Assembly (NCBI GenBank): GCA_022059125.1
Contig: JAEUWY010000023.1
Location: 186,001-250,000 of the forward strand
DNA length: 64,000 nt
Direction: 5' to 3'
Source: Corynespora cassiicola
Lineage: Eukaryota; Ascomycota; Dothideomycetes; Pleosporales; Corynesporascaceae
Part shown: positions 52,766-64,000 of the stretch, in pieces
Layout of the letters: each line of letters begins with the position of its first letter
Numbering within the stretch: the first letter of the stretch is position 1
The notes under the pieces: model-generated
Database searches by the model: none
Told to the model about the DNA's origin: nothing
The model's input: the letters and a program-made list of their open reading frames with translations, nothing else
Position numbers and translations under genes: made by a program

Positions 52766-55702
52766 CTATGGGCGGATGCTGTCTCGCCGCGCGTTGTCCA
52801 CACGCATGTTGATCATCTCATCAAGCATGCGCGTCACGTCCTCGATGTTCTTTTCCGACTTGGACGATGCGGGGAATGCCTTGAGCGGCCCCTTGGGGCT
52901 GATTGGTGACCCCTTCGGCAGTAGGCTGACACTGCTGCCCTCGCTTCGCTGGTGCGACTGGTGCGACGTTCTTCTGCTCCCTGGAGATCCGTCGCTGCCC
53001 ACCTCGTGGGCGTTCTCGTTCCTTTTGCGGGCCGACGTCAGCGCCGTGATCATTCGTTCCTTATCTTCCAGCTGCTGCCGGAGATTGAAAATTTCCGCGT
53101 CCCTCTCAGCGACTATGGCAGAGAGCCCGCCGTCTTCCCCTGACAGCTTCTGCGAGAGGGACATGGAGACACGCGAGTGGCTGGACCTGCGCGCGTGGAG
53201 CAGACGCTTCTCAAGGGTGCTGATGTAGCGGTTCTTGTCCGCAAGATCCGACTGCAGCGCTTGTATCTGTGCTGCCTGGCTGGCCATGCCATCACCGTTC
53301 TCCCCAACAGAGTCGTCTTCTTCAGACCCTTCCAGGGGAAGCGAGTTGAAGTTTGCCGATGGGCCGTGTTGGCCAGGAACCTCGAGGGTAGCATGGCTGG
53401 CCGAAGATCGCACAGAACTGGGCCGGAATACACCTTGGAACTCGCCATTGCTGAGCACAGAGCCGCGCTGGAGGCTCATGGCAGAAAAGGAGCGCCCATT
53501 GTTGACCCCCAGGGACTTGGAGCTCAGAATCAGCCGATTCAGATGCTCTATACGCTCCTTGAGCGCCGTCCGGGCCAGCTGCATCTCGAGCATCTGTTCC
53601 TCATGTCGTGCCTTGTCTTCCAGCTCGCGGGCCTTCTCTTCAATGTCATCCTTCTCGCGCTCCAGCTCTTCCAGCTTGTTCTCTTCCTGCTTGTTCTCTT
53701 TTGCCTTGTTCTGCTCGTCCAACTGCTTTCGCAGCTCCTGGATCTCGAGGCGGTACCGATCGAGCAGGGCGCGGCTTCCTGCATCTGCACCAGCCCCCAA
53801 GGATTCGTCTGCCTTCTTGGCATGGCTGACAATGTTGTTCTTTGCGCGGGCGGCGAACTTGAGCGTGTTCAACGTCTCGCCCGTGTGGCTGTTGGATGCT
53901 GCGACACTCCCACTGGCCCCAATCTGAATGGTACACAGAATGCTGACAAGGGAGTTTCCGGAAAGAGCGGGCTGAAGCAGTCGAGTGAGCTTACTGTCTC
54001 GGTACGGAAGATGCTTCTCCTTGCTTGCTTTGTCTTTGGCCGACCCTTCCTTCTCCTTGTCACTGGATAGGCGGGCGATGACGGTCCCGAGCGTGAGCAA
54101 GCTCTTGTTGATGTGGGATCCTTCGGTACGACGCTCCTTGTTGTCGGCTGCCTTTTCCGATCCTGCCAAGTCGATGAGACTGAGTGTCGAGACACGAACG
54201 CCGCCAGGCGCAACCACTGCTGATCGCTTGGACTCTTTCAGGCTGCCGCCCCCTCCAGGCACACGCTCTCGGCTCTCCACGACAATCTGGACCACGGCAT
54301 GACTTCGAGAACTTCGGGCGTTGAATTGCGTTCCAGCAACTCGTCGGGCCTGGTCTCCCCTGGCGATCACTCTCAAAAGTTGCGTGGGACTCTGTACAAT
54401 CTCCTCCTTGAGGGGGGTTGCATAGACGCCACGCTTGCTGTCCTCCCTGAGTTTGATCTCCTCCTGAGGGCCAGGCCCTGCGACAGGGCCGGCCAGCAGA
54501 TCATGGATCTTTTCGTTGTAGATCTCAAGATAGCTGACACGAAGAAGAAACTCCCGGTGAGGGGTCTCTCGAATGTACGAGAAGATGTCGGTGATGGCCA
54601 GCGGAATCACACCAGGATTCGTCGCGGTTCCTTGCATGGAAAAGGTCTTACCGGTTCCGGTCATACCGTATGCGAAGACGGTGCCATGGTAGCCCTCCAT
54701 GACCCGTCGAACCAGTCGCTTGGCCGCCCCGTCATAAACCCGGGCGTTATTGTCTTGGGTGTCGAATACATTATCTAGATGGCGCCCGTCAGCCCAGCTC
54801 CGTCTTCATGCATGATGCGGTGCAACGTTACCGTAGATGTAGTCTCCGCCCTCGCGGCCTTTATATGCAATGAGGGCGCGCTTGTTGTTGACTTCCCATT
54901 CCTGATCCTGCTTGCTGTCTTTGGCGCCGACATCTGGTCGCACTCGCACGCTGACAATGACGTTGCCCTTGCCATCTTTTGTCGTGGACTGCCTGTTGGC
55001 GGCGGTTGTTTCTGATCTGCCTCGCACCTCATCGTCGCCAATGTCTTCAAAGGTGGTGGCGCTCGTCGCATACGAACCCTGGGCGGACGAATTTCTACTC
55101 TGTGGCGGCGACGGCAAGCTCAAATGGCTCGTCTCTACTGATACGGACTCACCCGTGCCGTTGAGCAGGCTGGGGGGCGACAAAGGAGACTTGGGCAAGA
55201 GCCCGCGACCACCGCCCACATTGGATACCCTGCTGGGCTTTCTCAGGCTACTCGCACGCGCGGGCGATGCTGTAGGCCTACTTGGTGCCGACAACCTCTG
55301 TCCGAGCGAGTCATTATTAGGGGTCGCGCTGGCCGACAGCGGGCTGGGTGGATGACTTGCCGATTTGCCAACATGCTTTGGCGGCTGGGGGAAGGCACCA
55401 ATGCTCACCGTCTTGCGCAGCGTCTTGCCAGGCGGTAATGGGCCAGCGGGCGAGTCGTCGGCGGTCAGGGTGGGCACGTTGGAGGTCGAGTTGGTGTGGC
55501 CCTTGGCATGAGGGCGTTGGGGCAGGGCCGATGACGAGACTGCGCGACTGCCGTTTGCGGGCGAGGGCAGTAGGGATGGATTTCCGCGCGACGCGGGGGA
55601 CACGTTGGAGGGCCGAGACTTGGCCACGGGTATCGAGGGCAGTGGGCCAGTGGGCGGTGCGATGGACGGGCGCGACGGGCGGGGGAGGGTCGTGGTGGAC
55701 AT
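52766..55702 (-). CDS. Kinesin motor protein of the Kip2/KipA (kinesin-7-like) group
   Basis: Two exons (55702-54832, 54774-52766; 57-nt intron) encode 959 aa. Residues 1-240 are Ser/Pro-rich and disordered. The motor domain starts at NVIVSVRVRPD and runs to about residue 660. It has YIYDNVFDTQ (formed by splicing), the P-loop GMTGTGKTFS, NARSSRSH (switch I), LIDLAGSE (switch II) and LPYRDSKLTRLLQPALSG. Coiled coils follow (EIQELRKQLDEQNKAKE..., DKNRYISTLEKRL). The long Ser-rich head, GREGGDYIY and the order of domains match yeast Kip2 and Aspergillus KipA. These plus-end-directed motors carry regulators to growing microtubule tips and help set polarity. The motor has an insertion of about 15 Lys/Glu/Ser residues (SSDKEKEGSAKDKASKEKH) before LPYRDS. 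Confidence 0.95.
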
Positions 55703-56039
55703 GATGCCTCGCGGCGGGCGGATGGCGAAGTACGACGGAACAGAGAAGAGGCGGACCTGAGAGTGGCAGTCGGACAGTCAGAGGCCAGACGCAGACCCGA
55801 GATTCGCAGGGCACTACGTCGACGCATTCATGTCCTGGACTGGGCAGGAATAGTCCGGGTGTGTTATGATGGCGGACGTCAGGCGCGGCGGCAGTAAAAG
55901 TTTGGGGATGCGGGACCGGGGGATGGTGTTGCGGCGGCGTGCAAGTGTTCGCCCACGGCGGCCGTGTCAAGTGCAACGGGGAGGGCCCTGCGGAGAGGAC
56001 GCTGGCGGCGGCAGAGGGGAGGGACGCGGTGCGAGTGCG

Positions 56040-56116
56040 GTGAGGGCGGTCGAGGGCGCGGACACGGGCGCGGGCGCGGGCGTGGGTGTGTGGGCGTGGG
56101 CGTGGGCGTGGGTTTG
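56040..56116 (+). repeat. GGGCGx / GTGGGC hexamer-like tandem tract
   Basis: Runs of GGGCGCG and GTGGGC(G) units (for example GTGGGCGTGGGCGTGGGCG near 56091-56110). Imperfect GC-rich microsatellite. Confidence 0.55.
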
Positions 56117-56396
56117 TTGGCGTGGCTGCAGGGTTGGCCTTCCAAGGTTTGAGGCGAGTCGGGCAGGCGCGCAGGCCGTGTACGTGGCGGGGGGTGGGCG
56201 GCCAACAAAAGGGATGTCCTGGCCGTCGCGGCGTGGTAGCGTTGAGCAGAGCCAGCAGCGCGCGAGAGCAGCACCTGGAGTCGCAGAGCTAGCGGAGCAG
56301 TGGAGCAGCGGTGGCAGCAGGATGGGATGGAAAGGGTCCTCGGCGGCTTTTGGCAGAAAACGAGCGGCGGGCAGGGGAGAGGGTGAAAAGGAGCTC

Positions 56397-56441
56397 GACT
56401 GGCTGGCCTGGCTGGACTGGCTGGACTGGCTGGACTGGACT
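56397..56441 (+). repeat. 9-bp tandem repeat GACTGGCTG, about five copies
   Basis: Units GACTGGCTG, GCCTGGCTG, GACTGGCTG, GACTGGCTG and GACTGGACT are contiguous. Near-perfect minisatellite. Confidence 0.7.
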
Positions 56442-57560
56442 GAACGGCCTGCAGCGCGCGGCCAGGAACGTTCGGCCAAAGCCAGAGCTTGCCTGCTGCT
56501 TGCTTGCTTGCAGGGTCAGGGACGGCAAGGAAGACAGGCCGGCTAGCCCAGGGCCCTGCCACGACGGGGGAGGGGACGGACGGGGACGAGGCTCGGTACT
56601 GCACCGTACTGTACTGTACGGCGCTGTGCTGCACCTTCGGGGAGGCGCAAATCCTTGCTATTCGACGGGCCCAGGGCGACGAATGCTACGACGGGCACAG
56701 CGCGCTGCTAGCAGAGGCCGACTGCCGCGGAGAGAAAAAAAAAATTGGACAGACGAAGAGCAAGCGGCGGCGGCGGCGGGCGGCAGCGGGCAGGGCGGGC
56801 AGGGCGGGCAGCAGCGTCGACGGGTGGTGCGTCCAGAGGCAGACAGAGTGCCGGCTGTGGGGCCCGCAGCACAGTCTTAAGGTTCGACAAAAACGAACTG
56901 CTCGTTCGGCGGGCGTGCTGCTAGAGCAGAGGGAGCCGCGGAATAGGGGTTTTGCGCGGGGTGCCAGTGTTGCCAGTGAACAGTTTGGTAACCCTCGAGC
57001 CCAAAGCGGCATGGCCTGTGGTGTAGATCATCATCATGGGCCCCAATCAGCCCGATGATGCGTGACGGATGATGTGATGCCGCCGCCCTGTCCTGCTCCA
57101 ACGAGGCGCCCCAGCGCCGCACACTGGACCGTTGGCCTCGCAAGTCTGCACACGCGCAGACGGCAGCCTCGTATGCCCGGCATCCGCCAGCCTGGCCAGC
57201 TCCAATGCCGCCCCCAACTCCAGGCCCAGCTCTCCAGATGCTGATATGGTCGCGTCTGCACGCATGCGCGCCTGCATGCGACCGCACCTTGGCTCCCAAT
57301 CTTAATCCCGGCACGCGTCGAGGCACAGTGCAGCAGCCCGGCGCGCCACAACCTATCCGCTCGCTGCAGACCGGCAATGCCCTCACCACCGCCTTTGGGG
57401 CTAGATAATCTCCGATGTCACTGTCGAATTGGTCGTCTCGGCAACCGGTCCGCACCAGACTTGGCCGCCGCCGTCCATCCTCTGCGGCTGTGGTGTCTAG
57501 TGACAGGCAGATCACGGCAATGCAGCTGGCACTGCACACAACGCCCCCCAGGCACCCATG

Positions 57561-57600
57561 CATCCAGGCATCCAGGCATCCAGGCATCCAGGCATCCAGG
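57561..57600 (+). repeat. 8-bp tandem repeat CATCCAGG, five perfect copies
   Basis: Forty bases of exact head-to-tail units, likely polymorphic between strains. Confidence 0.8.
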
Positions 57601-58406
57601 GTAGAGATGCCATGCCTCCAGGCGGGTCTCGTCCGGCAAGCAATCTCATTCGCCGCCCGTTGCCTCTCTCCTTCGCACTCGCGAGATGAGGGTCCTCTCC
57701 AACGGGCCTAGTGCATCGCGCCAAGTCTATCCGTGGGAGAAGCCGCCCAATATGCCAGTTTCAATTGCGCCATCTCCTCTTTGGGCATTTGGAATACACG
57801 TGGGAGCATTGCCTCTCTGACGGCAGCCCGCTCGGGGAGAAACACTACTGAGCCTCCTCGCCGCTCCCCAGATCTGCGCGCTCGTCTCCTCTTGGAAATC
57901 CAACACCAACAATGCCCGCTCGCCACTCCCATGTAGCCACCGCCCACCCCAGCTTGAAACCACCCTCGGATCAGATTCCGACGCCAGCGTCTGTTATGCC
58001 TGCCTCCACCCACCCCGTGCGGGGTGCAACGGCCAAAGCCCGAGTCCGCCGCTGTGCTCCCGCGGCGCTCGAGGGTCTAAGACTTGGCCAAACTTCCAGT
58101 TGGCTCTGCCCGTTGCAGAGGGCTGTAAATTGATTCAGGAGCGCACGAGGGCCGGTGCACCGCGACTTTCTCCCAGCCTATCACACCACTGCGGAACCCT
58201 TTTCCTTCGTCATCCCTTCAATAACACGCAAAGCCGCACACATTGCCTGCCATTCGCCATGCCCGTCGTGCCGTTCTCAGCCCACTATTCGGCCGGCATA
58301 AGATCCGGGGACCTGGTGGCAGTAACGCATGAAGAAACCTTTGCAACGCCCGACATTTGCCCTGTTCTTCTTTTCTTCTTCTGCGTGAAACGAGTCAAGC
58401 CGCCCT

Positions 58407-60340
58407 TCATAAGGCCCCCCACCCATAGGATTGCTTGCCGACCCAGGTGACGAAGAGGTACTGGCATCCCCATACTCCCAGGTCAATCGCCAGCTCTACC
58501 GCAGTGCAGAGAGCCACCCGGGAGAGCACGGTAGTAACCGCCTGCATGCTGCTGTCCTGTAACATGGACACGCTAGCGGTCCCTCCGTGCCTGGCCAAAA
58601 AGTGCGCCGCCGTCAGTTGTAGCCGAATCGTCCTAAAGGGGAGTGCGGCCAATCCGACTATTTGCATTTTGCAAATCTTACCAATCATTCGCGCCGGCTC
58701 CATGGACAGCATCGTGACCCGGTGGAACACCCAGTCCGATGCACTTCTGTCGCGCAACGAGTCTGCGCCCCCATGCTGCAGGGTTCCTGGAGCAGCATCA
58801 TCCACTATTTCTGTGTGGGTAGACAGAATTCGAGGTGGTAGGCGCACTTCCATCTCCACTATGCCAATGCCCTCGCGGGACGTGATGCGGATCCGCGGAT
58901 CGTTGTCGTGCTGGCTTGCTTCTGACGCCGTGGGAGACGGCGGCGGCATTACCTCAATCGATGACTCTGGCGGGGTACGAAGCCTATCTCCACCGCTCAG
59001 CTGAGCCACCTCTGCGTGCGCCTCGGGGATTTGTAACTCTCTGAGGTTGGTAATTTGATTACTACCAACCTCTATGGTTTCGTTTTGCGTTGCCTCGGGC
59101 CCGCCGTGAGAGGACGAAGCCTGCTGTGCTTCTTCGCCCGAAAAGAAAGGCTCGCCCCAGCCCAGTGTCACCAAAACCTTGTTTATTCCGTCCCGGATTA
59201 CCGAGTAAGATTTCTGCTGTCGACTAACAAGCACAGCGCGACGTTTCATATTGTCGTCCCCAAATGGAATGTCTGGATTGTCGGGCTGGACGATGGAGGC
59301 TTCAATAATGTCGCTCACCACATCGGTCACCCACCGCTCCACAATGTACTCTAAACACAAAAATAGTAGTGGCGAATTGACTAGTGTTTTGAAGAGGTCC
59401 GTGGTAGTGGCTGCTGAGGGGGTGGGGTGAAGGGATAGAGGGAAAACTGGCGACCACGCAGAGAAAGGGATCAAGGCTCGCCAAGAGGACAAAATTGGCC
59501 TTGCCGGTATCAGTCCAAGTGTTCGTAGGTCGGTATGATAGGTGATGGGGTAGAGTATGAGCTTGAGTGAAAGTTCGAGGCATCTCCGGGCTGTGTTTCT
59601 CCATCGCCGGCAGAACCGCCTGGTCTTTTGGGTTGCTCGTGTGGCATGGAGCAAGTGGTCGATCGGTCTGAAGAATTCCACAAGGTATATGATGGACATG
59701 AAAGAGTGATTGTTGACTAAATGGGAGGCGAAGCCAGCATAAAAAAGGGCTTTCTCGGACCGTTGGCGCTCAGCAGCCACGATGTTTGCAAAAGGCATGG
59801 CATTTTCGTATCGAAATGTCTTTGCGCACATTAATAGGATTATCCTCTTTGAGGAGCGGCAACTTACCAGAACTCTGTTTCTAATAGATCCGACCCACCA
59901 TGTGCATGCATCAGTTACCAAGTCACTGGCGTGGCCAATCTTGATGCCTTCGAAGTTTTCGTCCTCGATGCGTTCAAGCCGTTTCTGATACGAACCCGGT
60001 AGTCCGTCTACATGGGACCGGCGTCTCTCAACGACTCCAATAGAGGCTAGCACATCATTTTGTGCCTCCCTGAACCGACGCCCGTGCTCATGAGCGCCAG
60101 GGTTGATAGGGTTCCCGCGCTCGTCATACAGCTGGATATATCTGTTCACAGAGGAATCCCGCAGCGCTTCAGGAACCTCGCGCTGCGACGAGTATACTTG
60201 TTGGTACTCGGAAGACTGTGTAATGGTTTGACTTGGTTCAAAGGCCGATCGTCCCTAGCTCTGGTCAGCACTATAGTGGGGGACGGCTTGAGTGAGAGAC
60301 ATACCAAGGCGATCTTGGTCAGGTAGGCTTGTCTGCCCAT
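58407..60340 (-). CDS. Conserved fungal membrane protein of unknown function
   Basis: Three exons (60340-60305, 60254-59868, 59819-58407) encode 611 aa. The first exon is only 36 nt and gives MGRQAYLTKIAL, joined to GRSAFEPSQTITQ. The second intron (59820-59867, 48 nt, GTAAGT donor) has no in-frame stop and can be read through. Conserved-looking blocks are VNRYIQLYDERGNPINP, ASDLVTDACTWWVGSIRNR, SPLLFLCLEYIVERWVTD and a C-terminal pair of hydrophobic segments (VTTVLSRVALCTAVELAIDL, LGVWGCQYLFVTW). The N-terminal and central parts are soluble and partly basic; an acidic, disordered loop lies at about residues 385-470. I do not recognise a functional family. It shares a 243-bp divergent promoter with UTP13, so constitutive expression is likely. 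Confidence 0.75.
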
Positions 60341-60583
60341 GAGTGCTCCAGCTGCTCACAGGTCATGTGGCAGCCATATGAGTGGGCTTGGATGTTTTGT
60401 TGGCAAACGGCCGTCGGGATGGTTTGATAGATGCGCGCTGGCTTGGGGTTCGCGGGTCGACGCGCCTGGCGGCCGCGCTAATGCTTCTTATCGATAAGCC
60501 CAAAAATTCCCTTCGCCAAGATTTTGCGTTCACAATTCGCATGCCCTGCGCGTCAAGTCTCTCTCTCCCCACAACTTTGCGCC
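60341..60583. promoter_or_regulatory. Short divergent promoter, membrane-protein gene / UTP13
   Basis: 243 bp between start codons, with pyrimidine-rich sequence before the UTP13 ATG. Contains GCGATAAG-like GATA (60489-60496 region) and no TATA box, as in housekeeping gene pairs. Confidence 0.5.
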
Positions 60584-63398
60584 ATGGCCCAACGAACAGC
60601 GGTCAGGACGACCTATGCGGTAGATCGCACCCTCCAACCTATTTATGCTGGCGGAAGCATCGCATTGAGCGAAGACGGCCGCATTCTTGCCGGATCTCTG
60701 GGAGAAGATGTTTTGCTCACAGACCTCACAAATGGAAAAGAGCTGGCCAGGATCGAGGGTGTATGTGTTGACATGGAACGGATAATGTATTCCAAGACTG
60801 ACTGACCTGGCAGGATGGCGAAGTCATCACGGCTCTAGCGTGTAGGTGTTGAATGACAGCTCTGATGTGCTAGAACTAACCCAAACAGTAACGCCTTCGG
60901 CCTCCCATCTGATAATATGCTCGCGTTCCATGTCGATGCGCATATATAGCCTCGTCCCCTCTGAGATTGAAGAAGACCTTGTCCAAGCCGAGCTCCTACG
61001 ATCACTCCGACCCCACACTTCTCCCGTTGTGACGTTGGCCATTGATGCCACGGGCACCTTGGTAGCTACCGGTTGCGCAGACGGCGTCGTCAAAGTTTGG
61101 GATATTCGCGCTGGATACACCACGCACACATTCCACGCCCATCGTGGCGTTGTGTCTGCGCTTCATTTTTTCCAAATCGAAATCACCGAATCCCAGAACA
61201 ACAAGAAGCGCAAGCGCTCCACGTCCAAACGTACCGATGATTCTGACAATGAGGCGGAGAGAGGGGAGAAAAGCTTGGAATTCCGGCTGGCCTCTGGCGC
61301 AGAGGACGGCAAAGTTAAAGTTTGGAATCTACACAAACAAGAGAAGCCGTCTGATCTCGATTCTCACGTCTCCGTCGTGCGGTCGCTATCCTTCTCGCCC
61401 CAGCAAAACATGCTCCTCTCCGGGAGCAGAGACAAGACGCTAATCCTGTGGGACGCTAAAACGTGGAAGCCCAAGCGCACACTTCCTGCGCTGGAGGGCA
61501 TCGAAAGTGCCGGTTTCGTGGCGGACAGCCAAGCCATCTTTTCGGGTGGTGAGAATGGGCGCATACGATTGTGGAGCACGGAGACGGGACGCGAATTGAC
61601 CGAGGAGCAGGAGCCAGGAAACGAGACCGATGCCATAGTCGACGTTCTCTATTACTCGGGCTTGCCCTATCTCGTATCCGTCCACGCCGACCAGATTTTG
61701 AATTTTCATTCGCTGGATCCAGTCTCTTTGCCGCTCGTTGAAGAAACTCTAAACCCATTGCCAATCTTCCGACAAGTGTCCGGTACCCATGATGAAGTTA
61801 TTGATCTAGCCTACGTCGGCTCGGATAAATCGCTTCTCGCGCTCAATACGAACTCGGAAGACCTGCGCATCATTACGTTGAAATCATCACAGTCTCCATC
61901 TGCACAAGCCACAGACGCAAAATACTTTGGCGCAGATGTAGCATTCCTAAGAGGCCACGAGGATATTGTAATCTGTTTAGACGTGGACTGGTCTGGACAT
62001 TGGCTCGTGACTGGCGCAAAGGACAATACGGCTCGTCTGTGGCGATTGGACCCAGAAAACAACTCGTTTACGTGCGCTTCGGTCCTTACAGGCCATGCCG
62101 AGTCTCTCGGAGCGATTGCACTCCCCCATACAGCGCCACCGGAATCATCGGCTGCATACACGGACCCCCTTTCTCATCCACCAGCATACGTCGTGACTGG
62201 CTCCCAGGATCGGACAGTCAAACGCTGGGACATTGGCAGGGAAGTCAAGCAGAAGCTCCGGGCAAAATACACGCGCAAAGCACACGACAAGGACATTAAT
62301 GCCATTGACATTGATCCTTCGGGCAACCTTTTCGCCTCGGCATCGCAGGACCGCACGGTCAAAATCTATTCGGCATCAGAGGGCGAAGCAATTGGAGTGC
62401 TGAGAGGCCACCGCCGCGGTGTGTGGACTGTAAAGTTTGCGCCAAAAGACTCGCAACCCCCCAACTCTGGGAACAAGGGTCTGATCGCGACGGGCAGCGG
62501 AGACAAGACGGTCAAGATTTGGAGTCTGGCAGACTACAGCTGTCTGCTCACGCTTGAGGGCCATTCAAACAGCGTGCTGAAGCTTGCTTGGTTGCCCTAC
62601 CGACCAGTCGATGCCCGAGACAAGCGTGGCCCTCAAGTCGCCTCGGCTGCTGGCGATGGTCTTGTCAAGATTTGGGATTCGGTGAGCGGTGAAGCAATGT
62701 CGACTTTGGACAATCACACAGACCGAGTGTGGGCGCTGACTTCGCACCCGACGACGGGTGCTCTGATCTCGGGCGGTGGTGACAGCGTCATTACCTTCTG
62801 GAAGGACACCACCAACGCAACTCTCGAGGCTGCTACCTCAGCCGAGACGGAGCGCGTGGAGCTCGATCAGAAACTGCAGAATTACGCATATTCGGGCAAC
62901 TATCGTGAAGCCATCACGCTGGCCTTGCAGATGGACCAGCCTGGTCGACTCTTCACATTGTTCAAGTCGGTCGTCGAGACTGATACGCCAGATGAGGATA
63001 GCATGTCGGGCCTGATGGCTGTTGACGAGGTCCTTGCCAACCTGGCCGATGAGCAGCTTTACAAGCTGCTGCTTCGCCTGCGAGACTGGAATACCAACGT
63101 TCGATCTGCTCCCGTTGCGCAAAAGATTCTCTGGACGGTCGTGAAGTCGTATCCGGCAGCACGGTTGTCCAGCCTGAGACCTGCTGGCAAGGTGGGGGCC
63201 AAGGGCAGCTTGAAGGACATTTTGGACGCCATCAAGGCGTACTCGGAGAGGCACTATAAGCGCGTCGAGGAGCTGATTGATGAGAGTTATCTCCTGGACT
63301 TCACGCTCAGAGAGATGGATGAGGTTGGCGATGTGAGGGCCATCACCAACGGGACGTCGAAGTTGGGGGTGAAGGGCGACGTCGTCATGGCAGAGTAG
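60584..63398 (+). CDS. UTP13: U3 snoRNP / small-subunit processome WD40 protein Utp13
   Basis: Three exons (60584-60760, 60814-60841, 60889-63398) encode 904 aa. Exon 2 is only 28 nt. The protein is built of two WD40 propellers (residues about 15-690) with repeats such as TGCADGVVKVWDIRAGY, SGSRDKTLILWDAKTWK, TGAKDNTARLWRLD, TGSQDRTVKRWDIG, SASQDRTVKIYSASEG, TGSGDKTVKIWSLADY and SAAGDGLVKIWDSVSG. A C-terminal Utp13 domain follows (ERVELDQKLQNYAYSGNYREAI ... LRDWNTNVRSAPVAQKIL). It acts in the nucleolus in the UTP-B complex for 18S rRNA maturation. A Lys/Arg/Asp-rich insertion (KKRKRSTSKRTDDSDNEAE) in an early blade is a probable nuclear/nucleolar signal. Essential core gene, normal length. 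Confidence 0.96.
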
Positions 63399-64000
63399 GG
63401 TTAGAATCGCATATACCCGTTACCCGTTTTTGATAGCATTTAAAATTTTGGCGAAATCAATCAGTGTCGATAAGGCCAATGGCGTCGGTGCGGTGATCAA
63501 TGCGAGATGGTAGTGACTCTGTCGCGGGCCGTCTCGCTTCGTAGGGGGTCGTGGCACTCGCGGACTCGGTTATCGGACGGTGCGCCAAGACATGGTGCAT
63601 TCATGCTGTAAGGCTGCACGCCCGGTACACTTTACATCATAACGCTCCTAGACCGGCGATCCGGCATGGTCAATTGGAACACCTCGCTCCGTCGTCACCT
63701 TGGGCCAGCGCGCGGGACGAAGGGGCCAGGCGTGATTTAACGAGCAGAGAGCGCCACGCGTATCGCCAGCCACGCGAACTCTCACCTTCCGTAAAGAGGT
63801 TACTGCCCAGAGGCCGACCTTGGGCTCGCCTTTGCCATCGCCGGGACTGCCTCGATAAGCAGACCCCCCAGCCCAGCTCTTCCAAAATCCCCAAAATTCC
63901 CGGAGCTTGCCCACACGCGACACCGCAGCCGACCCGACCGCTCCCACACCCACAACTTCCTGTCGACCCTCCGTTCCATCACCACCAGCCTGCCTGCCAT
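63399..64000. other. Right-edge intergenic, possibly leader of a following gene
   Basis: 602 bp. UTP13 3' UTR, then GC-rich sequence. The last 80 bases are C-rich and pyrimidine-rich like a fungal 5' UTR and end in GCCAT, so a + strand gene may start just beyond the window. Minus-strand frames (63648-63953, 63800-64000) have no recognisable product. Confidence 0.45.

Larger units (their letters stand above)
55703..58406. other. Long GC-rich upstream region of the kinesin gene with tandem repeats
   Basis: 2.7 kb without a supported gene. It is rich in short tandem repeats (listed separately) and G/C-skewed patches. Open frames on both strands up to about 250 codons are Pro/Arg/Ala-rich, overlap one another and are typical of high-GC non-coding DNA. 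It probably contains a long promoter and 5' leader for the kinesin gene and the 3' UTR of the membrane-protein gene. Confidence 0.5.

Noticed and set aside
1..64000. tRNA or rRNA genes, CRISPR arrays, bacterial-type operons or riboswitches
   Set aside because: No B-box/cloverleaf sequence was noticed by eye and there is no spacer-repeat pattern; the genome is eukaryotic. A tRNA scan would be decisive for small RNA genes.

Overview
The window reads as nuclear chromosomal DNA of a filamentous ascomycete (Pezizomycotina). Genes carry short GT-AG introns (mostly 45-95 nt). The families are typical of moulds: a HET-domain protein, a CFEM/PTH11-like receptor, Zn2Cys6 and C2H2 regulators, UstYa/DUF3328, a heme-thiolate peroxidase, GH28 and a P450. 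The species cannot be fixed by eye. Exon junctions were rebuilt by hand from splice sites, reading frame and family consensus, so they are predictions.

Layout. 1-16.6 kb is accessory and mostly secreted or membrane-bound: a clipped FAD-oxidoreductase-like 5' exon, a GH28 pectinase-type hydrolase, a HET-domain protein, a heme-thiolate peroxidase lying between two decayed direct repeats, a CFEM 7-TM receptor divergent from a secreted GMC oxidoreductase, and a P450. 16.9-33.6 kb holds nine genes that look like one catabolic cluster. They are P5C dehydrogenase, a DHDPS-family aldolase, an amino-acid permease, an aspartate-type aminotransferase, a Zn2Cys6 regulator, a peroxisomal (SKL) FAD oxidase, a conserved orphan, proline/hydroxyproline dehydrogenase and P5C reductase. 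34-39.3 kb has a candidate small secreted protein, a UstYa-like protein and an MFS transporter. 39.3-49.4 kb is gene-poor and AT-rich, with a decayed Cys-rich gene, a trypsin-like protein and a C2H2 protein. 49.4-64 kb is GC-rich core genome: a GT23-like fucosyltransferase relative, a Kip2/KipA-type kinesin, a conserved membrane protein and UTP13.

Main result. The 16.9-33.6 kb block contains every enzyme class of the trans-4-hydroxyproline route known from mammals. A PRODH-family enzyme gives the hydroxy-pyrroline carboxylate, P5CDH gives 4-hydroxyglutamate, an aspartate aminotransferase gives 4-hydroxy-2-oxoglutarate, and a DHDPS-family aldolase gives pyruvate plus glyoxylate. Its own permease and regulator are present. 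It resembles the fungal proline (prn) cluster with the two extra steps needed for hydroxyproline. Three details fit: (i) the PRODH-family enzyme has Cys where PutA has Tyr540, the residue that disfavours hydroxyproline; (ii) the aminotransferase ends in SRL and the oxidase in SKL, both peroxisomal signals; (iii) the P5CDH/aldolase divergent promoter carries a repeated 12-mer. The substrate assignment is inference and needs a knockout or enzyme assay.
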